Position numbers and translations under genes: made by a program. DNA of 34,296 bases from an uncultured Oscillospiraceae bacterium (GTDB lineage: Bacteria > Bacillota > Clostridia > Oscillospirales > Oscillospiraceae), in the NCBI GenBank assembly GCA_947624585.1, contig CANQKZ010000015.1, positions 1 to 34,296 of the forward strand, given 5' to 3'. Below are positions 1 through 9,021 of this stretch, in pieces. The notes beneath the pieces are model-generated. The model saw only the letters and a list, made by a program, of their open reading frames with translations, did no database searches and had not been told where the DNA came from. Position 1 is the stretch's first letter, and each line of letters begins with the position of its first letter.

Positions 1-689
1 CCGCCCTGGAGGGCCTTGCGGTCGTGCATCATGCACTCCACGGTGTAGGTCTCCTCGGCGCCGTTGAACTTCTCCTTATCGGTCTTGCGGCCCCGGATGA
101 CGGGCATGGCAAGGGTGTTTTCCATGAAGTCGGCGTAGACGTTCAGCATTCGCTGGGTCTCGGCCCGGGCCTCCTCCTCCGTGGCGTGCATGGTGTGGCC
201 CTCCTGCCACAGGAACTCCCGGTGGCGGAGGAAGGGACGGCTGGTCTTCTCCCAGCGGAGCACGGAGCACCACTGGTTGTAGAGCTTGGGCAGGTCCCGC
301 CAGGAGTGGATGATGTTCTTATAGTGCTCGCAGAAGAGCGTCTCGGAGGTGGGGCGGATGCAATAGCGCTCGTCCAGCTTGTCCGCGCCGCCGTAAGTGA
401 CCCAGGCGCACTCGGGGGCGAAGCCCTCCACATGGTCCTTCTCCTTCTGAAGAAGGGACTCGGGGATCAGCATGGGCAGGTACACGTTCTCGTGGCCCAG
501 GGCCTTGAACTCGGTGTCCAGGATGTGCTGGATGCTCTCCCAGATGGCGTAGCCGTAGGGGCGGTAGATGAACATTCCCTTGATGCTGGAGTAGTCGATG
601 AGCTCCGCCTTGGTGCATACGTCGGTGTACCACTGGGCGAAGTCCACGTCCATGTCGGTGATCTGTTCTACTTTCTTGTCCTTTGCCAT
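1..689 (-). CDS. proS: prolyl-tRNA synthetase, N-terminal part (runs off the window start)
   Basis: Minus-strand translation [54 protein letters not shown]...[55 protein letters not shown] is class II ProS (archaeal/eukaryal-type N-terminus). ATG at 687-689. Confidence 0.93.
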   Translation of the reverse strand, partial: MAKDKKVEQITDMDVDFAQWYTDVCTKAELIDYSSIKGMFIYRPYGYAIWESIQHILDTEFKALGHENVYLPMLIPESLLQKEKDHVEGFAPECAWVTYGGADKLDERYCIRPTSETLFCEHYKNIIHSWRDLPKLYNQWCSVLRWEKTSRPFLRHREFLWQEGHTMHATEEEARAETQRMLNVYADFMENTLAMPVIRGRKTDKEKFNGAEETYTVECMMHDRKALQG

Positions 690-739
690 ATCAAAAACTC
701 CCGTTTTCAATTGAATTGGTATGTCAGTCTATTTTAACC

Positions 740-1774
740 TCACACACGCAGCTTGTCAAGGATTTTGAAAAACTCCGATACAACCTGCGGTTCAGTGGCC
801 CAGCTTGCGGCGAGGCGCACCACGGAGCTCGTGTCATCGAAGGGCTCCCAGAAGGAGAAGCGGACCTCCTTCTCCAGGCGGCGGAGGAGGGCGTTGTCGA
901 AAATCGGGAACTGCTGGTTGGTGGGGGAGTCCACGAAGAGCCGGAAGCCACGGTCCAGAAGGCCCTGTCTTATTTCCATGGCCCGCTCCACGCCGTGGCG
1001 GCCCAGCCGGAGGTACAGGCCGTTCTCGAAGAGCGCCTCGAACTGCGCCCCGCAGAGCCGTCCCTTGGCGGGCATGGCGCCCCGCTGTTTTTGCACCGTG
1101 TCGAAATGCTCCGGCATCCCGCGGGGGAAGACAAGAGCCTCGCCGCACAGGGCCCCGCACTTGGTGCCGCCGATGTAGAAGACGTGGCACAGGCGGGCGA
1201 TGTCCCGGATCTGTACGTCCGTCTCCGCCGCCAGGCCGTAGGCCAGACGCGCCCCGTCCAGGTAGAGGGGGACGCGGAAGCTTTTGCAGATGCCGGAGAT
1301 CTCCTCCAACTCCCGGAGGCTGTACAGCGTCCCGAACTCCGTGGGGTGGGAGATGTAGACAAGGCCGGGGAAGGCCATATGGGTGTGATTGGGGTCGGCG
1401 AAGAATCCCTCCAGGATCCGTCGCAGGCCGGAGGGGTCCATCAGACCCCGGCGTCCCGGGACGGTGAGGACCTTATGGCCGGTGAACTCCACGGCCCCGG
1501 CCTCGTGGACGTTGATGTGGCCGGTGTCGGCGGAGACGGCGGCCTCCCAGGGACGGAGCAGGCCGCCTGTGACCAGGGCGTTGGTCTGGGTACCGCCGGG
1601 GATGAAGAGTACGTCGGCCTCGGGAGACGCGCAGGACCGGCGGATGAGGTCCCGGGCGTGAAGGGAATACTCGTCCGCCCCGTAGCCGGGCTGGGGCGTC
1701 AGGTTGGTGTCCAGGAGCCTTTGCAGGACGAGAGGGTGAGCGCCCTCGGAGTAGTCGTTTTCAAGAAAGATCAT
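740..1774 (-). CDS. low-specificity L-threonine aldolase / beta-eliminating lyase family (PLP)
   Basis: 344 aa; MIFLENDYSEGAHPLVLQRL...PGGTQTNALV...HEAGAVEFTGHKV...YLDGARLAYGL...YIGGTKCGALCGEALVF, typical threonine aldolase with PLP-Lys in GGTK. Confidence 0.9.
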   Translation of the reverse strand: MIFLENDYSEGAHPLVLQRLLDTNLTPQPGYGADEYSLHARDLIRRSCASPEADVLFIPGGTQTNALVTGGLLRPWEAAVSADTGHINVHEAGAVEFTGHKVLTVPGRRGLMDPSGLRRILEGFFADPNHTHMAFPGLVYISHPTEFGTLYSLRELEEISGICKSFRVPLYLDGARLAYGLAAETDVQIRDIARLCHVFYIGGTKCGALCGEALVFPRGMPEHFDTVQKQRGAMPAKGRLCGAQFEALFENGLYLRLGRHGVERAMEIRQGLLDRGFRLFVDSPTNQQFPIFDNALLRRLEKEVRFSFWEPFDDTSSVVRLAASWATEPQVVSEFFKILDKLRV

Positions 1775-1844
1775 GGGGTCTCCTCCGGTAGAATGTAAGT
1801 ATCCCGGCCCGCATTGGGATGGCCGGTTTATTTTCGCAACACTT

Positions 1845-1872
1845 CAAGCCCCTGCCGTCCGGCGGGGGCTTG
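1845..1872. terminator. 13-bp stem hairpin between S1-domain gene and threonine aldolase gene
   Basis: CAAGCCCCTGCCG-TC-CGGCGGGGGCTTG (one G-T wobble); no clear U-tract, so terminator role is tentative. Confidence 0.45.
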
Positions 1873-1899
1873 GGGGTCTTTCGGGGAATTCCGACGGAG

Positions 1900-2418
1900 T
1901 TACCTTCTTCTCCGGCCGCCGCCGCGCTCGGATTTGCGCATGGCGTCGGAGATCTTGCCCTCGGAGTCCTTCATGAACCGCTTGAGCTTGTCCTCAAAGG
2001 CGGCGTCCACCGGGCCGTCGGACGGGACGGCGTCATAGGGGTCCGGCGGGCGGCCTGACTGGACCGGCCGGCCCGACGGGGCAGGGCGGCCCGATTGAGC
2101 GGGGCGGCCTGACTGCGCCGGACGGCCCGACGGGGCGGAACGGCCCTGTGAGGGCCTGGCGGGCCTCTGCTGGGGGTCCGGGCGGGGCTGGGCCTGCTTG
2201 ATGGACAGATTGATCCTGCCCTGCTCGTCAATGCTGATGACCTTTACCTGCACCTCCTGGCCGATGGACAGAAAATCCGCCACGTCGGAGACAAAGGTAT
2301 TGGCTATTTCGGAGATGTACACCAGGCCCGATTTTCCCGGCGCCAGCTGTACGAAGGCGCCGAACTTGGTGATGCCGGTGACCTTGCCCGTCATCACCGC
2401 TCCCTTTTGAATATCCAT
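1900..2418 (-). CDS. S1 RNA-binding domain protein (YabR-like) with low-complexity C-terminal tail
   Basis: MDIQKGAVMTGKVTGITKFGAFVQLAPGKSGLVYISEIANTFVSDVADFLSIGQEVQVKVISIDEQGRINLSIKQA is an S1 domain, followed by ~6-aa SGRPAQ/SGRPAP repeats; sits downstream of divIC as in Bacillus. Confidence 0.88.
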   Translation of the reverse strand: MDIQKGAVMTGKVTGITKFGAFVQLAPGKSGLVYISEIANTFVSDVADFLSIGQEVQVKVISIDEQGRINLSIKQAQPRPDPQQRPARPSQGRSAPSGRPAQSGRPAQSGRPAPSGRPVQSGRPPDPYDAVPSDGPVDAAFEDKLKRFMKDSEGKISDAMRKSERGGGRRRR

Positions 2419-2462
2419 TTATTTTCCTCTCTATAACGGGCGCGCCTTGCGGGCGGCCCGTG

Positions 2463-2753
2463 TCATTCCGCCTGACCGGCGTCGCCGCCGGTTACGTAGA
2501 TCTCCTCGTCCGGGTCGGTGAAGCCCTGGCCCCGGGCGATGTCCCGCAGGACCTCCTCGTCCGTGCTGTGGTCGATGGCGTACTGCATCCCGTCCACATT
2601 GGCGGCAAGCCGCGCCTCATAATTGCGCAGATCCTCCAGCTCGCTTTGCTTTTGCCTTTCGAGATCGGTCTGCCCGATCTTCGTCACCAGCGCGTACACC
2701 AACAGCACCGCCAGCACGATCTTCGTAAGTATACCTGTACGTCTTAACCGCAT
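2463..2753 (-). CDS. septum formation initiator family protein (DivIC/FtsB-like)
   Basis: MRLRRTGILTKIVLAVLLVYALVTKIGQTDLERQKQSELEDLRNYEARLAANVDGMQYAIDHSTDEEVLRDIARGQGFTDPDEEIYV: one TM + coiled coil; conserved yabP-yabQ-divIC-yabR order. Confidence 0.85.
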   Translation of the reverse strand: MRLRRTGILTKIVLAVLLVYALVTKIGQTDLERQKQSELEDLRNYEARLAANVDGMQYAIDHSTDEEVLRDIARGQGFTDPDEEIYVTGGDAGQAE

Positions 2754-3225
2754 CTTCAGCGTCCCTCACATCCGGCGCACCGCGCCTTTTTTTACCGCCT
2801 TCTATTTTAAACCATTTGCGCGCGGATGAAAAGCGTTTTTTTAAAATTCGTCGAAATTTTTCTAAACTTCTTTTCAGGACCCTCAGCGGAGCGGTCAAAA
2901 GTGCCAGGATCCGGCCCAGGATCCCCATGAGGAAGGCCCCCAGCTCCAATACGAGGGGACTGACGGTGAGAAAGTAGAGCACCGCGCCAAGGGCGGCCAT
3001 GGCCTGCATGAAGAGCCTCTGCCGCCCGCCCCCGGCGGACAGCCCCAGGGCGAAGAGCATGAAGGCGCTGACCGCCCAGAAGACCGTGTCCGCGAGGACG
3101 GTCACGAGCCGGGAGCGGACGCCGCGCCGCAGAGTCCTGAGGACGTCGTACAGCACCCCGGCCAGCACGCCGCACAGCAGCGAGACGCCGGCCTCCAGAA
3201 GCTGGGAACTGACTGAGACCTCCAT
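2617..3225 (-). CDS. yabQ: YabQ-like spore cortex biosynthesis membrane protein
   Basis: MEVSVSSQLLEAGVSLLCGVLAGVLYDVLRTLRRGVRSRLVTVLADTVFWAVSAFMLFALGLSAGGGRQRLFMQAMAALGAVLYFLTVSP; position between yabP and divIC. Confidence 0.85.
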   Translation of the reverse strand: MEVSVSSQLLEAGVSLLCGVLAGVLYDVLRTLRRGVRSRLVTVLADTVFWAVSAFMLFALGLSAGGGRQRLFMQAMAALGAVLYFLTVSPLVLELGAFLMGILGRILALLTAPLRVLKRSLEKFRRILKKRFSSARKWFKIEGGKKRRGAPDVRDAEDAVKTYRYTYEDRAGGAVGVRAGDEDRADRSRKAKAKRAGGSAQL

Positions 3226-3228
3226 GGC

Positions 3229-3516
3229 TCACCTGAAAAGACGCGCGAAGAAGCCCTCGCCGGTCTTGGGCGTGTCCTCATACTCCAGAGCGTCGATCTG
3301 CCCCGTCACCACCACGTCGCCGCTGTCCACGCTCAGCTTCTCCATGTGCAGGTCCTGTCCGTGGACCGCCAGCGCACCCTGAGTGGTACCCATCAGGACC
3401 TCCTGTTCGTTGAAGCTCTCCACCTCCGTCACGCCGGACACCAAAAGTCTGCGTCTGCCCTCCATGCTGAGGCTGTGCATGGCCTCCACGGGCGCGCGCC
3501 TGTCCTCCATCGCCAT
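3229..3516 (-). CDS. yabP: YabP/YqfC-family sporulation protein
   Basis: MAMEDRRAPVEAMHSLSMEGRRRLLVSGVTEVESFNEQEVLMGTTQGALAVHGQDLHMEKLSVDSGDVVVTGQIDALEYED; start chosen at internal Met (ORF is open to 3579). Confidence 0.88.
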   Translation of the reverse strand: MAMEDRRAPVEAMHSLSMEGRRRLLVSGVTEVESFNEQEVLMGTTQGALAVHGQDLHMEKLSVDSGDVVVTGQIDALEYEDTPKTGEGFFARLFR

Positions 3517-3685
3517 TTGCCTCCCCCTCTCCCGGTGTGGTCGCGGAGCGGAACGCCGCCCGCCTCCGCGCTGTTCCACTATACGCGCGGGGAGACCGGT
3601 TTATGCCAGGGGGCCTTTGAATAAACCGAAGCGCCGACCGGGCGGCGGGTTTTTGGGGGATATCGCGATTTCACGCGGGAATCAT

Positions 3686-3714
3686 TTGATTTTTCCCGGG
3701 GGCGGTGGTATACT
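3686..3714 (+). promoter_or_regulatory. sigma-A-like promoter for the aspartic protease-like gene
   Basis: TTGATT - 17 bp - TATACT. Confidence 0.55.
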
Positions 3715-3748
3715 TGTTGCGGAATAACGCTTTCGGAGGTGCGGAGAG

Positions 3749-4507
3749 ATGGTTTATATGGATTTCCATCCTGTGAACGGGCTGGTTTTGCTGGACGCCC
3801 GGGTGGACGGGGAGAAGGGACAGTTCCTGCTGGACACAGGGGCCATGATGACGGCGCTGAATGCGGAGTATTTTTCGCCCGCCTCGGGGGGCGCTGTAGA
3901 GATCGCCAAATTCAGCGGATCCATGAGCGCCGAGGACGCACGGAAAACCCGTATCCTATCTCTGGAGCTCCAGAATACGGAGCTCCACGATCTCGACGCC
4001 ATGTGCATGGATCTCGGATACGCGGAGGCCGGGCTGAGGACGGAGGACGGCTCCGTCCGGCTCCTGGGGCTTCTGGGGAACGATGTGCTCCGGGGGTACA
4101 GCCTGTTTTTGGATTACAAGGCCGGGCTTCTGGCGCTGGACTCGGAGATGTGTTTCAGGGATTTCACCCTGGCCCCCATGCCGGTGGACGCCTTCGCCAC
4201 GGTGGAGCTTGTCATTGGGGACCGGCCACGGCGGTTCGTTCTGGATACCGGGGCCAACGCCTGTCTTCTGGACGCGGAGCTTCAGGGGGAATTTGCCGTC
4301 ACCCCGGCGGAGGGCGCGCCGGGGCAGTTCACCCTGCCGCGCGTGCGCCTGGAGGATCTGGAGTATCGTGACGTGACCGCCGTTTTCGCGGATCTGACGG
4401 CTCTGAAGGCCGTGGCGGACGTGTGCGGCGTCATCGGCTCCGCCGTTCTCTCGCCGCGGAGAACGATCCAGGACTTCAAAAGGCAGCTCCTTTTCCTGGA
4501 AAAGTGA
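3749..4507 (+). CDS. retropepsin-like aspartic protease family protein with two DTGA lobes
   Basis: 252 aa; GQFLLDTGAMMTALNAEYF and RRFVLDTGANACLLDAELQ, each followed by LLGLLGNDVLRGYSLFLDYKAGLLAL / VCGVIGSAVLSPRRTIQDFKRQLLFL. Confidence 0.82.
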   Translation: MVYMDFHPVNGLVLLDARVDGEKGQFLLDTGAMMTALNAEYFSPASGGAVEIAKFSGSMSAEDARKTRILSLELQNTELHDLDAMCMDLGYAEAGLRTEDGSVRLLGLLGNDVLRGYSLFLDYKAGLLALDSEMCFRDFTLAPMPVDAFATVELVIGDRPRRFVLDTGANACLLDAELQGEFAVTPAEGAPGQFTLPRVRLEDLEYRDVTAVFADLTALKAVADVCGVIGSAVLSPRRTIQDFKRQLLFLEK

Positions 4508-4557
4508 CAGGATCGCCTCCGGTTCCGGCCGGGGGCGGATTTATGCAAAAATAATCC

Positions 4558-4586
4558 TTGCAACGCGAGGTTTTGTTCGTTATAAT
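4558..4586 (+). promoter_or_regulatory. promoter upstream of membrane pyrophosphatase
   Basis: TTGCAA - 17 bp - TATAAT. Confidence 0.6.
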
Positions 4587-4613
4587 AGATTTACTATTTT
4601 ATGATCGGGGAGG

Positions 4614-6767
4614 ATGTACAAAATGACCGCATGGTACCTTGTGCTGTGTCTCGTCATCCTGGGAATCGCCTACGTGTTCTTCAACTACATGAGGATCCGT
4701 AAGATGCGGGAGGGGACGGCGGACATGGTGGAGATGGCCGGGATCATCCGGTCGGGGGCCAACACCTTTATGCTGACGGAGTATAAGAGCATATGCCTGG
4801 TGCTCCTGGTGGTGGCCGCCATATTCACGCTGTTTATCGAGAAGACCTCTGGCTTAAGCTTCCTTCTGGGCGGCGCCATGAGCTCGGCGGTGTGCGTTCT
4901 GGGCATGAAGAGCGCCACATACGCCAACGTGCGCACGGCCAACCGGGCCCGGGAGAGCCTGTCCATCGGCGAGACGGTGAAGGTGGCCCTGTGCGGCGGG
5001 TCCGTCTCGGGGCTGGCGGTGCAGACCTTCGGGATGCTGGGGCTGCTGATCATCCTGATGGTCCAGGGCGGGGTGGACCACACCTCCGTCAGCACGGGCC
5101 TCATCAAGCTGGGCTCCATGGCCTGCAACCCCACGGTGATGCGCATATCCACCTACTCCCTGGGGTGCTCCATCGTGGCCATGTTCAACCGCGTGGCCGG
5201 GGGCAACTACACCAAGGCCGCCGACATCAGCTCCGACATCCTGGGCAAGATCCGCCACGACCTGCCGGAGGACGACAGCCGTGTGCCCAACACCATCGCG
5301 GATTTCATTGGCGACAACGTCAACGACATCGCGGGGAACTGCTCTGACCTCCTGGAGTCCTTCGTGGCAACCATGTCCGCCTCCATCATGATCGCCGTGA
5401 CCCTCTACCAGACCCACGGCGTCCGGGACGAGATCACCGACGCCACCTTCAACGCCACGGTCCTGTTCCCCATCATCCTGGCCGCCTGCGGCCTTGTGGG
5501 GTGCCTTGTGGGGCTGATGATCGCGAATTTTAAGAAAATGGGCGACAATCCCTCCAAGGAGCTGGATATGTCTACCTGGATCTCCGCCGGGCTCACCGTG
5601 ATTTTGGGGGGCGTTGCTTCCTTTGTGATTTTCAACGAGCTGGGGCGGAACGGGAATCTCTATGAGGACTTCCTTCTGGGCTGGGCCTCCCCCTGGGTCA
5701 GCGCCGTCATGGGCATCGTCTCGGGCGTGGCCATCGGGGTCATCACGGAGTACTACACCTCCACCGACCACAAGCCCACGAGAGAGCTGGCGGAGATCTG
5801 CGAGGAGGGGGAGGCCTTCGTGGTCACCAAGGGCGACGCCATCGGCTCCCGCTCCTGCCTGCTGCCGGTGCTGATCATCGCCGTCGCGCTCCTCATCTCC
5901 GGCAAGGTCTGCGGCACCTACGGCATCGCCATATCCGCTCTCGGGATGCTGGCCTTCGTGGGCGCCACGGTGTCCATCGACGCCTTCGGGCCCATCGCCG
6001 ACAACGCCGGGGGGCTGGCGGAGTCCTGCCACCTGGACCCCGACGTGCGGAAGATCACCGACAAGCTGGACGCGGTGGGCAACACCACCGCCGCCATCGG
6101 CAAGGGGTTCGCCATCGGCTCCGCCGCTTTCGCAACGGTGTCCCTGATCGTGGCATACGTGGGCAACTACACAGAGATCGGCGCGGAGCTGAGCCTGAAC
6201 TTCGCCTCCTTCTTCGTGGTGGCCGGAGGCATCCTGGGCGGCGCGCTGGTGGAGTACTTCTCCGCCATGCTCACCGACAACACCATCGATTCCGCCAAGA
6301 TCATGGCCGACGAGGGGGACAAAATGATGTCCATCCCCGGCGTTCTGGAGGGCAAGGTCCGGCCCGACTACAACAAGATGATCCGTCTCGCGGCCCAGGA
6401 GGCCATTCGGAAGATGGTCCTGCCCTCGGTGCTGGCGCTGCTCATCCCCGTGGTGGGCGGGCTTCTCTTCGGCGTCCAGTTCGTGGGCGGCATCCTGGTG
6501 GGCGCCACGGTGGTGGCCATCCCCAGGGCCATCTTCATGGGCAACTCCGGCGGCGCTTTTGACAACGCCAAGAAGTACATCGAGGGAGAAAACATCAAGG
6601 GCCACGGCAAGGGATCCCCGGCCCACAAGGCCGCCGTCACCGGTGACACCATCGGGGACACCCGCAAGGACGTGGTGGGCGTGGCGCTGGACATCTTCAT
6701 CAAGCTCATGTCCACCGTCGCCAACACGCTGGCACCGGTACTGAAGAACATCGCCCTCATCAAATAA
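4614..6767 (+). CDS. hppA: membrane-bound ion-translocating inorganic pyrophosphatase (divergent; K+-dependent type predicted)
   Basis: 717 aa, multi-TM; KAADISSDILGK, PEDDSRVPNTIADFIGDNVNDIAGNCSDLLES, FGPIADNAGGLAES, VGNTTAAIGKGFAIGSAA, GDTIGDTRKD motifs of M-PPases. Confidence 0.93.
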   Translation: MYKMTAWYLVLCLVILGIAYVFFNYMRIRKMREGTADMVEMAGIIRSGANTFMLTEYKSICLVLLVVAAIFTLFIEKTSGLSFLLGGAMSSAVCVLGMKSATYANVRTANRARESLSIGETVKVALCGGSVSGLAVQTFGMLGLLIILMVQGGVDHTSVSTGLIKLGSMACNPTVMRISTYSLGCSIVAMFNRVAGGNYTKAADISSDILGKIRHDLPEDDSRVPNTIADFIGDNVNDIAGNCSDLLESFVATMSASIMIAVTLYQTHGVRDEITDATFNATVLFPIILAACGLVGCLVGLMIANFKKMGDNPSKELDMSTWISAGLTVILGGVASFVIFNELGRNGNLYEDFLLGWASPWVSAVMGIVSGVAIGVITEYYTSTDHKPTRELAEICEEGEAFVVTKGDAIGSRSCLLPVLIIAVALLISGKVCGTYGIAISALGMLAFVGATVSIDAFGPIADNAGGLAESCHLDPDVRKITDKLDAVGNTTAAIGKGFAIGSAAFATVSLIVAYVGNYTEIGAELSLNFASFFVVAGGILGGALVEYFSAMLTDNTIDSAKIMADEGDKMMSIPGVLEGKVRPDYNKMIRLAAQEAIRKMVLPSVLALLIPVVGGLLFGVQFVGGILVGATVVAIPRAIFMGNSGGAFDNAKKYIEGENIKGHGKGSPAHKAAVTGDTIGDTRKDVVGVALDIFIKLMSTVANTLAPVLKNIALIK

Positions 6768-6808
6768 ACCGGCGCGGGGAACTTAAACCGCGCAAAGGAG
6801 TGATCCGA

Positions 6809-7567
6809 TTGATCGACAAATGGGAGATCGCCCTCTCCGGCGGCATAAGGCGGGCGTATGTCTGCACCCCGGCGGCGGCCCGGTCGGACCCGGACGCCAG
6901 GTTCCCGGTGCTCTATATGTTCGACGGCCACAACGTCTTCTTCGACGCGGACGCCACCTACGGGAAGAGCTGGGGGATGAAGGAATATCTGGAGCGGACC
7001 GGGACGGGGCTCATTGTGGCGGCGGTGGAGTGCAACCACGGGGCCCACGGGGAGAGGCTGTCGGAGTACTCGCCCTTCGATTTCTACGCCCCGGAGTTCG
7101 GCCCCCTGCCTGGGCTGGGGCGGGAGACCATGGAGTGGTACGTCCGGGCCTTCAAGCCCTACGTGGACAGCCATTACCCCACGCTGCCGGACCGGGAGCA
7201 CACGTTCATCGCGGGAAGCTCCATGGGCGGGCTCATGAGTCTCTACGCCGTCAGCGCCTACAACCGGGTCTTCTCCGCCGCCGCGGCGCTGTCGCCCTCC
7301 CTGATGGTGGCCCCCGAGAAGCTGGACGGACTTCTGCGCTCAGCGCCCATGGAGCCGGGGACCCGGATCTACATGGACTACGGCTCCCGGGAGATGGCCC
7401 ACTTGCCGACCGGGAGGGCAGCTAAGCGCTTCGGCGCGGTGGCCGCCGCCCTCATGGAGCGGGGCGCGTTCGTCACGGCCCGGATCGTTCCCGGCGGAGA
7501 GCACTGCGAGGCCAGCTGGGAGAGGCAGATCCCGTTCTTTATGAATACACTTCTTTATAAAAGCTAA
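6809..7567 (+). CDS. esterase-D-like alpha/beta hydrolase
   Basis: PVLYMFDGHNVFFD, nucleophile elbow GSSMGG, C-terminal GGEHCEASW. TTG at 6809 is preferred to GTG at 6800 because AAAGGAG (6794-6800) is ~8 nt upstream of the TTG. Confidence 0.82.
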   Translation: MIDKWEIALSGGIRRAYVCTPAAARSDPDARFPVLYMFDGHNVFFDADATYGKSWGMKEYLERTGTGLIVAAVECNHGAHGERLSEYSPFDFYAPEFGPLPGLGRETMEWYVRAFKPYVDSHYPTLPDREHTFIAGSSMGGLMSLYAVSAYNRVFSAAAALSPSLMVAPEKLDGLLRSAPMEPGTRIYMDYGSREMAHLPTGRAAKRFGAVAAALMERGAFVTARIVPGGEHCEASWERQIPFFMNTLLYKS

Positions 7568-7727
7568 GGAACCTCCGAACAAATCACCGCACCGATCTTG
7601 ACGGCAGATTTTCCGCCATATTTCGTCAAAAAATCTTGAAATACACAAAGTATTCCCGCAATTTTTCCTTCATCTGGCGAAAAATCTGCTCGTCAATTTC
7701 GGCGCTTCGATTTATTCAGAGGTTCCC
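7568..7727. mobile_element. MITE-like palindromic repeat, family A copy 1
   Basis: GGAACCTCCGAACAAATC...GATTTATTCAGAGGTTCCC, flanked both sides by TAA; near-identical to 18531-18692; internal fold-back symmetry. Confidence 0.85.
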
Positions 7728-7777
7728 TAAAATACCTCATATATATCACACAAAACTGAAAGAAAGCGGAAATCACT

Positions 7778-8971
7778 ATGAAAAACGTCATATTTATCTC
7801 CCCCAACTTCCCCGCCAACTACTGGCTCTTCTGCCGGGAGCTCAAGGCGAACGGCATGAACGTGCTGGGGATCGGCGACGAGCGCTACGAGCGGCTGGAG
7901 CCGGGGCTTCGGGAGAATCTGACAGAATATTATAAGGTGGACAACCTGGAAAATTATGACTCGGTCTACCGGGCGGTGGCCTTTCTCATCTTCAAGCACG
8001 GGCCCATCGACTGGCTGGAGTCCAACAACGAGTACTGGCTGGAGCGGGACGCCAAGCTGCGCACAGCCTTCCACATCACCACCGGTTTCCAGGAGGCGGA
8101 CATCCCCGCCATCAAGCTGAAGTCCCAGATGAAGGAGTACTACCGCCGCGCCGGGATCCCCACGGCACGGTACCATATCGTGGAAGAGATCGAAGACTGC
8201 CGGGAATTCATCGCGGAGGTGGGGTACCCCGTGGTGGTGAAGCCCGACAACGGCGTGGGCGCCTCGGACACCCACGCGCTGAAGAGCGACGGGGCGCTGG
8301 TCAAGTTTTTTGAGATGAAGGACTCCAAGGTCAGCTACATCATGGAGGAATACGTCCACGCGGAGGTCAACTCCTACGACGCCATCTACGACTCCCACGG
8401 CGAGCCCATGTTTGAGACGGGGAATGTGACGCCGGTGTCCATCATGGACATCGTCAACGACGGGGACAACTCCATCTACTACATCCTCCGGGACCTGCCG
8501 GAGGACACGCGGGCCGCCGGGCGGGCCACGGCCAAGGCCTTCGGCGTCAGGAGCCGGTTCATCCACTTTGAGTTCTTCCGCCTCACCCAGGACCAGGAGG
8601 GCCTTGGGAAGAAGGGGGATCTGGTGGGGCTGGAGGTCAATATGCGGCCCAGCGGCGGATACACCCCGGACATGATCGACTTTGCCCACGGCACCAACGT
8701 CTACAAGGTCTGGGCGGACATGGTGGCCTTTGACAGGACGAGCACCCCGGAGAAGGACCGGTACTTCTGCGCGTATCTGGGCCGCCGGGACGGGAAGGAT
8801 TTCGTCATGAGCCACGAGGACATCATGGGCAAATACGGCGCGCGCATGAAACTGGTGGGGCGCATCCCCCAGGTCCTGGCCGGGGCCATGGGCAATCAGA
8901 TGTATATCGCCGTCTTCCCCACACGGGAGGAGATGGACGGGTTCTATCGGGACACGCTGGCCTGCCGGTGA
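7778..8971 (+). CDS. ATP-grasp domain protein (carboxylate-amine ligase-like)
   Basis: 397 aa; YPVVVKPDNGVGASDTHALKS, SYIMEEYVHAEVNSYDAIYD, LVGLEVNMRPSGGYTPDMIDFAHGTN. Confidence 0.87.
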   Translation: MKNVIFISPNFPANYWLFCRELKANGMNVLGIGDERYERLEPGLRENLTEYYKVDNLENYDSVYRAVAFLIFKHGPIDWLESNNEYWLERDAKLRTAFHITTGFQEADIPAIKLKSQMKEYYRRAGIPTARYHIVEEIEDCREFIAEVGYPVVVKPDNGVGASDTHALKSDGALVKFFEMKDSKVSYIMEEYVHAEVNSYDAIYDSHGEPMFETGNVTPVSIMDIVNDGDNSIYYILRDLPEDTRAAGRATAKAFGVRSRFIHFEFFRLTQDQEGLGKKGDLVGLEVNMRPSGGYTPDMIDFAHGTNVYKVWADMVAFDRTSTPEKDRYFCAYLGRRDGKDFVMSHEDIMGKYGARMKLVGRIPQVLAGAMGNQMYIAVFPTREEMDGFYRDTLACR

Positions 8972-9021
8972 GGGACGCGGCGAAAAACGCGCCCGGCTTC
9001 AAGAGAAAAGGAGAAAAGGAA

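Noticed and set aside
683-1798. 371-aa plus-strand ORF opposite threonine aldolase
   Set aside because: Shadow ORF spanning the proS promoter; no domain recognised.
2050-2160. GC-rich repeat cluster as a mobile or regulatory repeat
   Set aside because: Explained by in-frame SGRPAQ-type hexapeptide repeats in the S1-domain protein tail.
4854-6626. 590-aa minus-strand ORF opposite hppA
   Set aside because: Low-complexity H/D/G/V-rich translation antisense to a clear M-PPase; typical high-GC shadow ORF.
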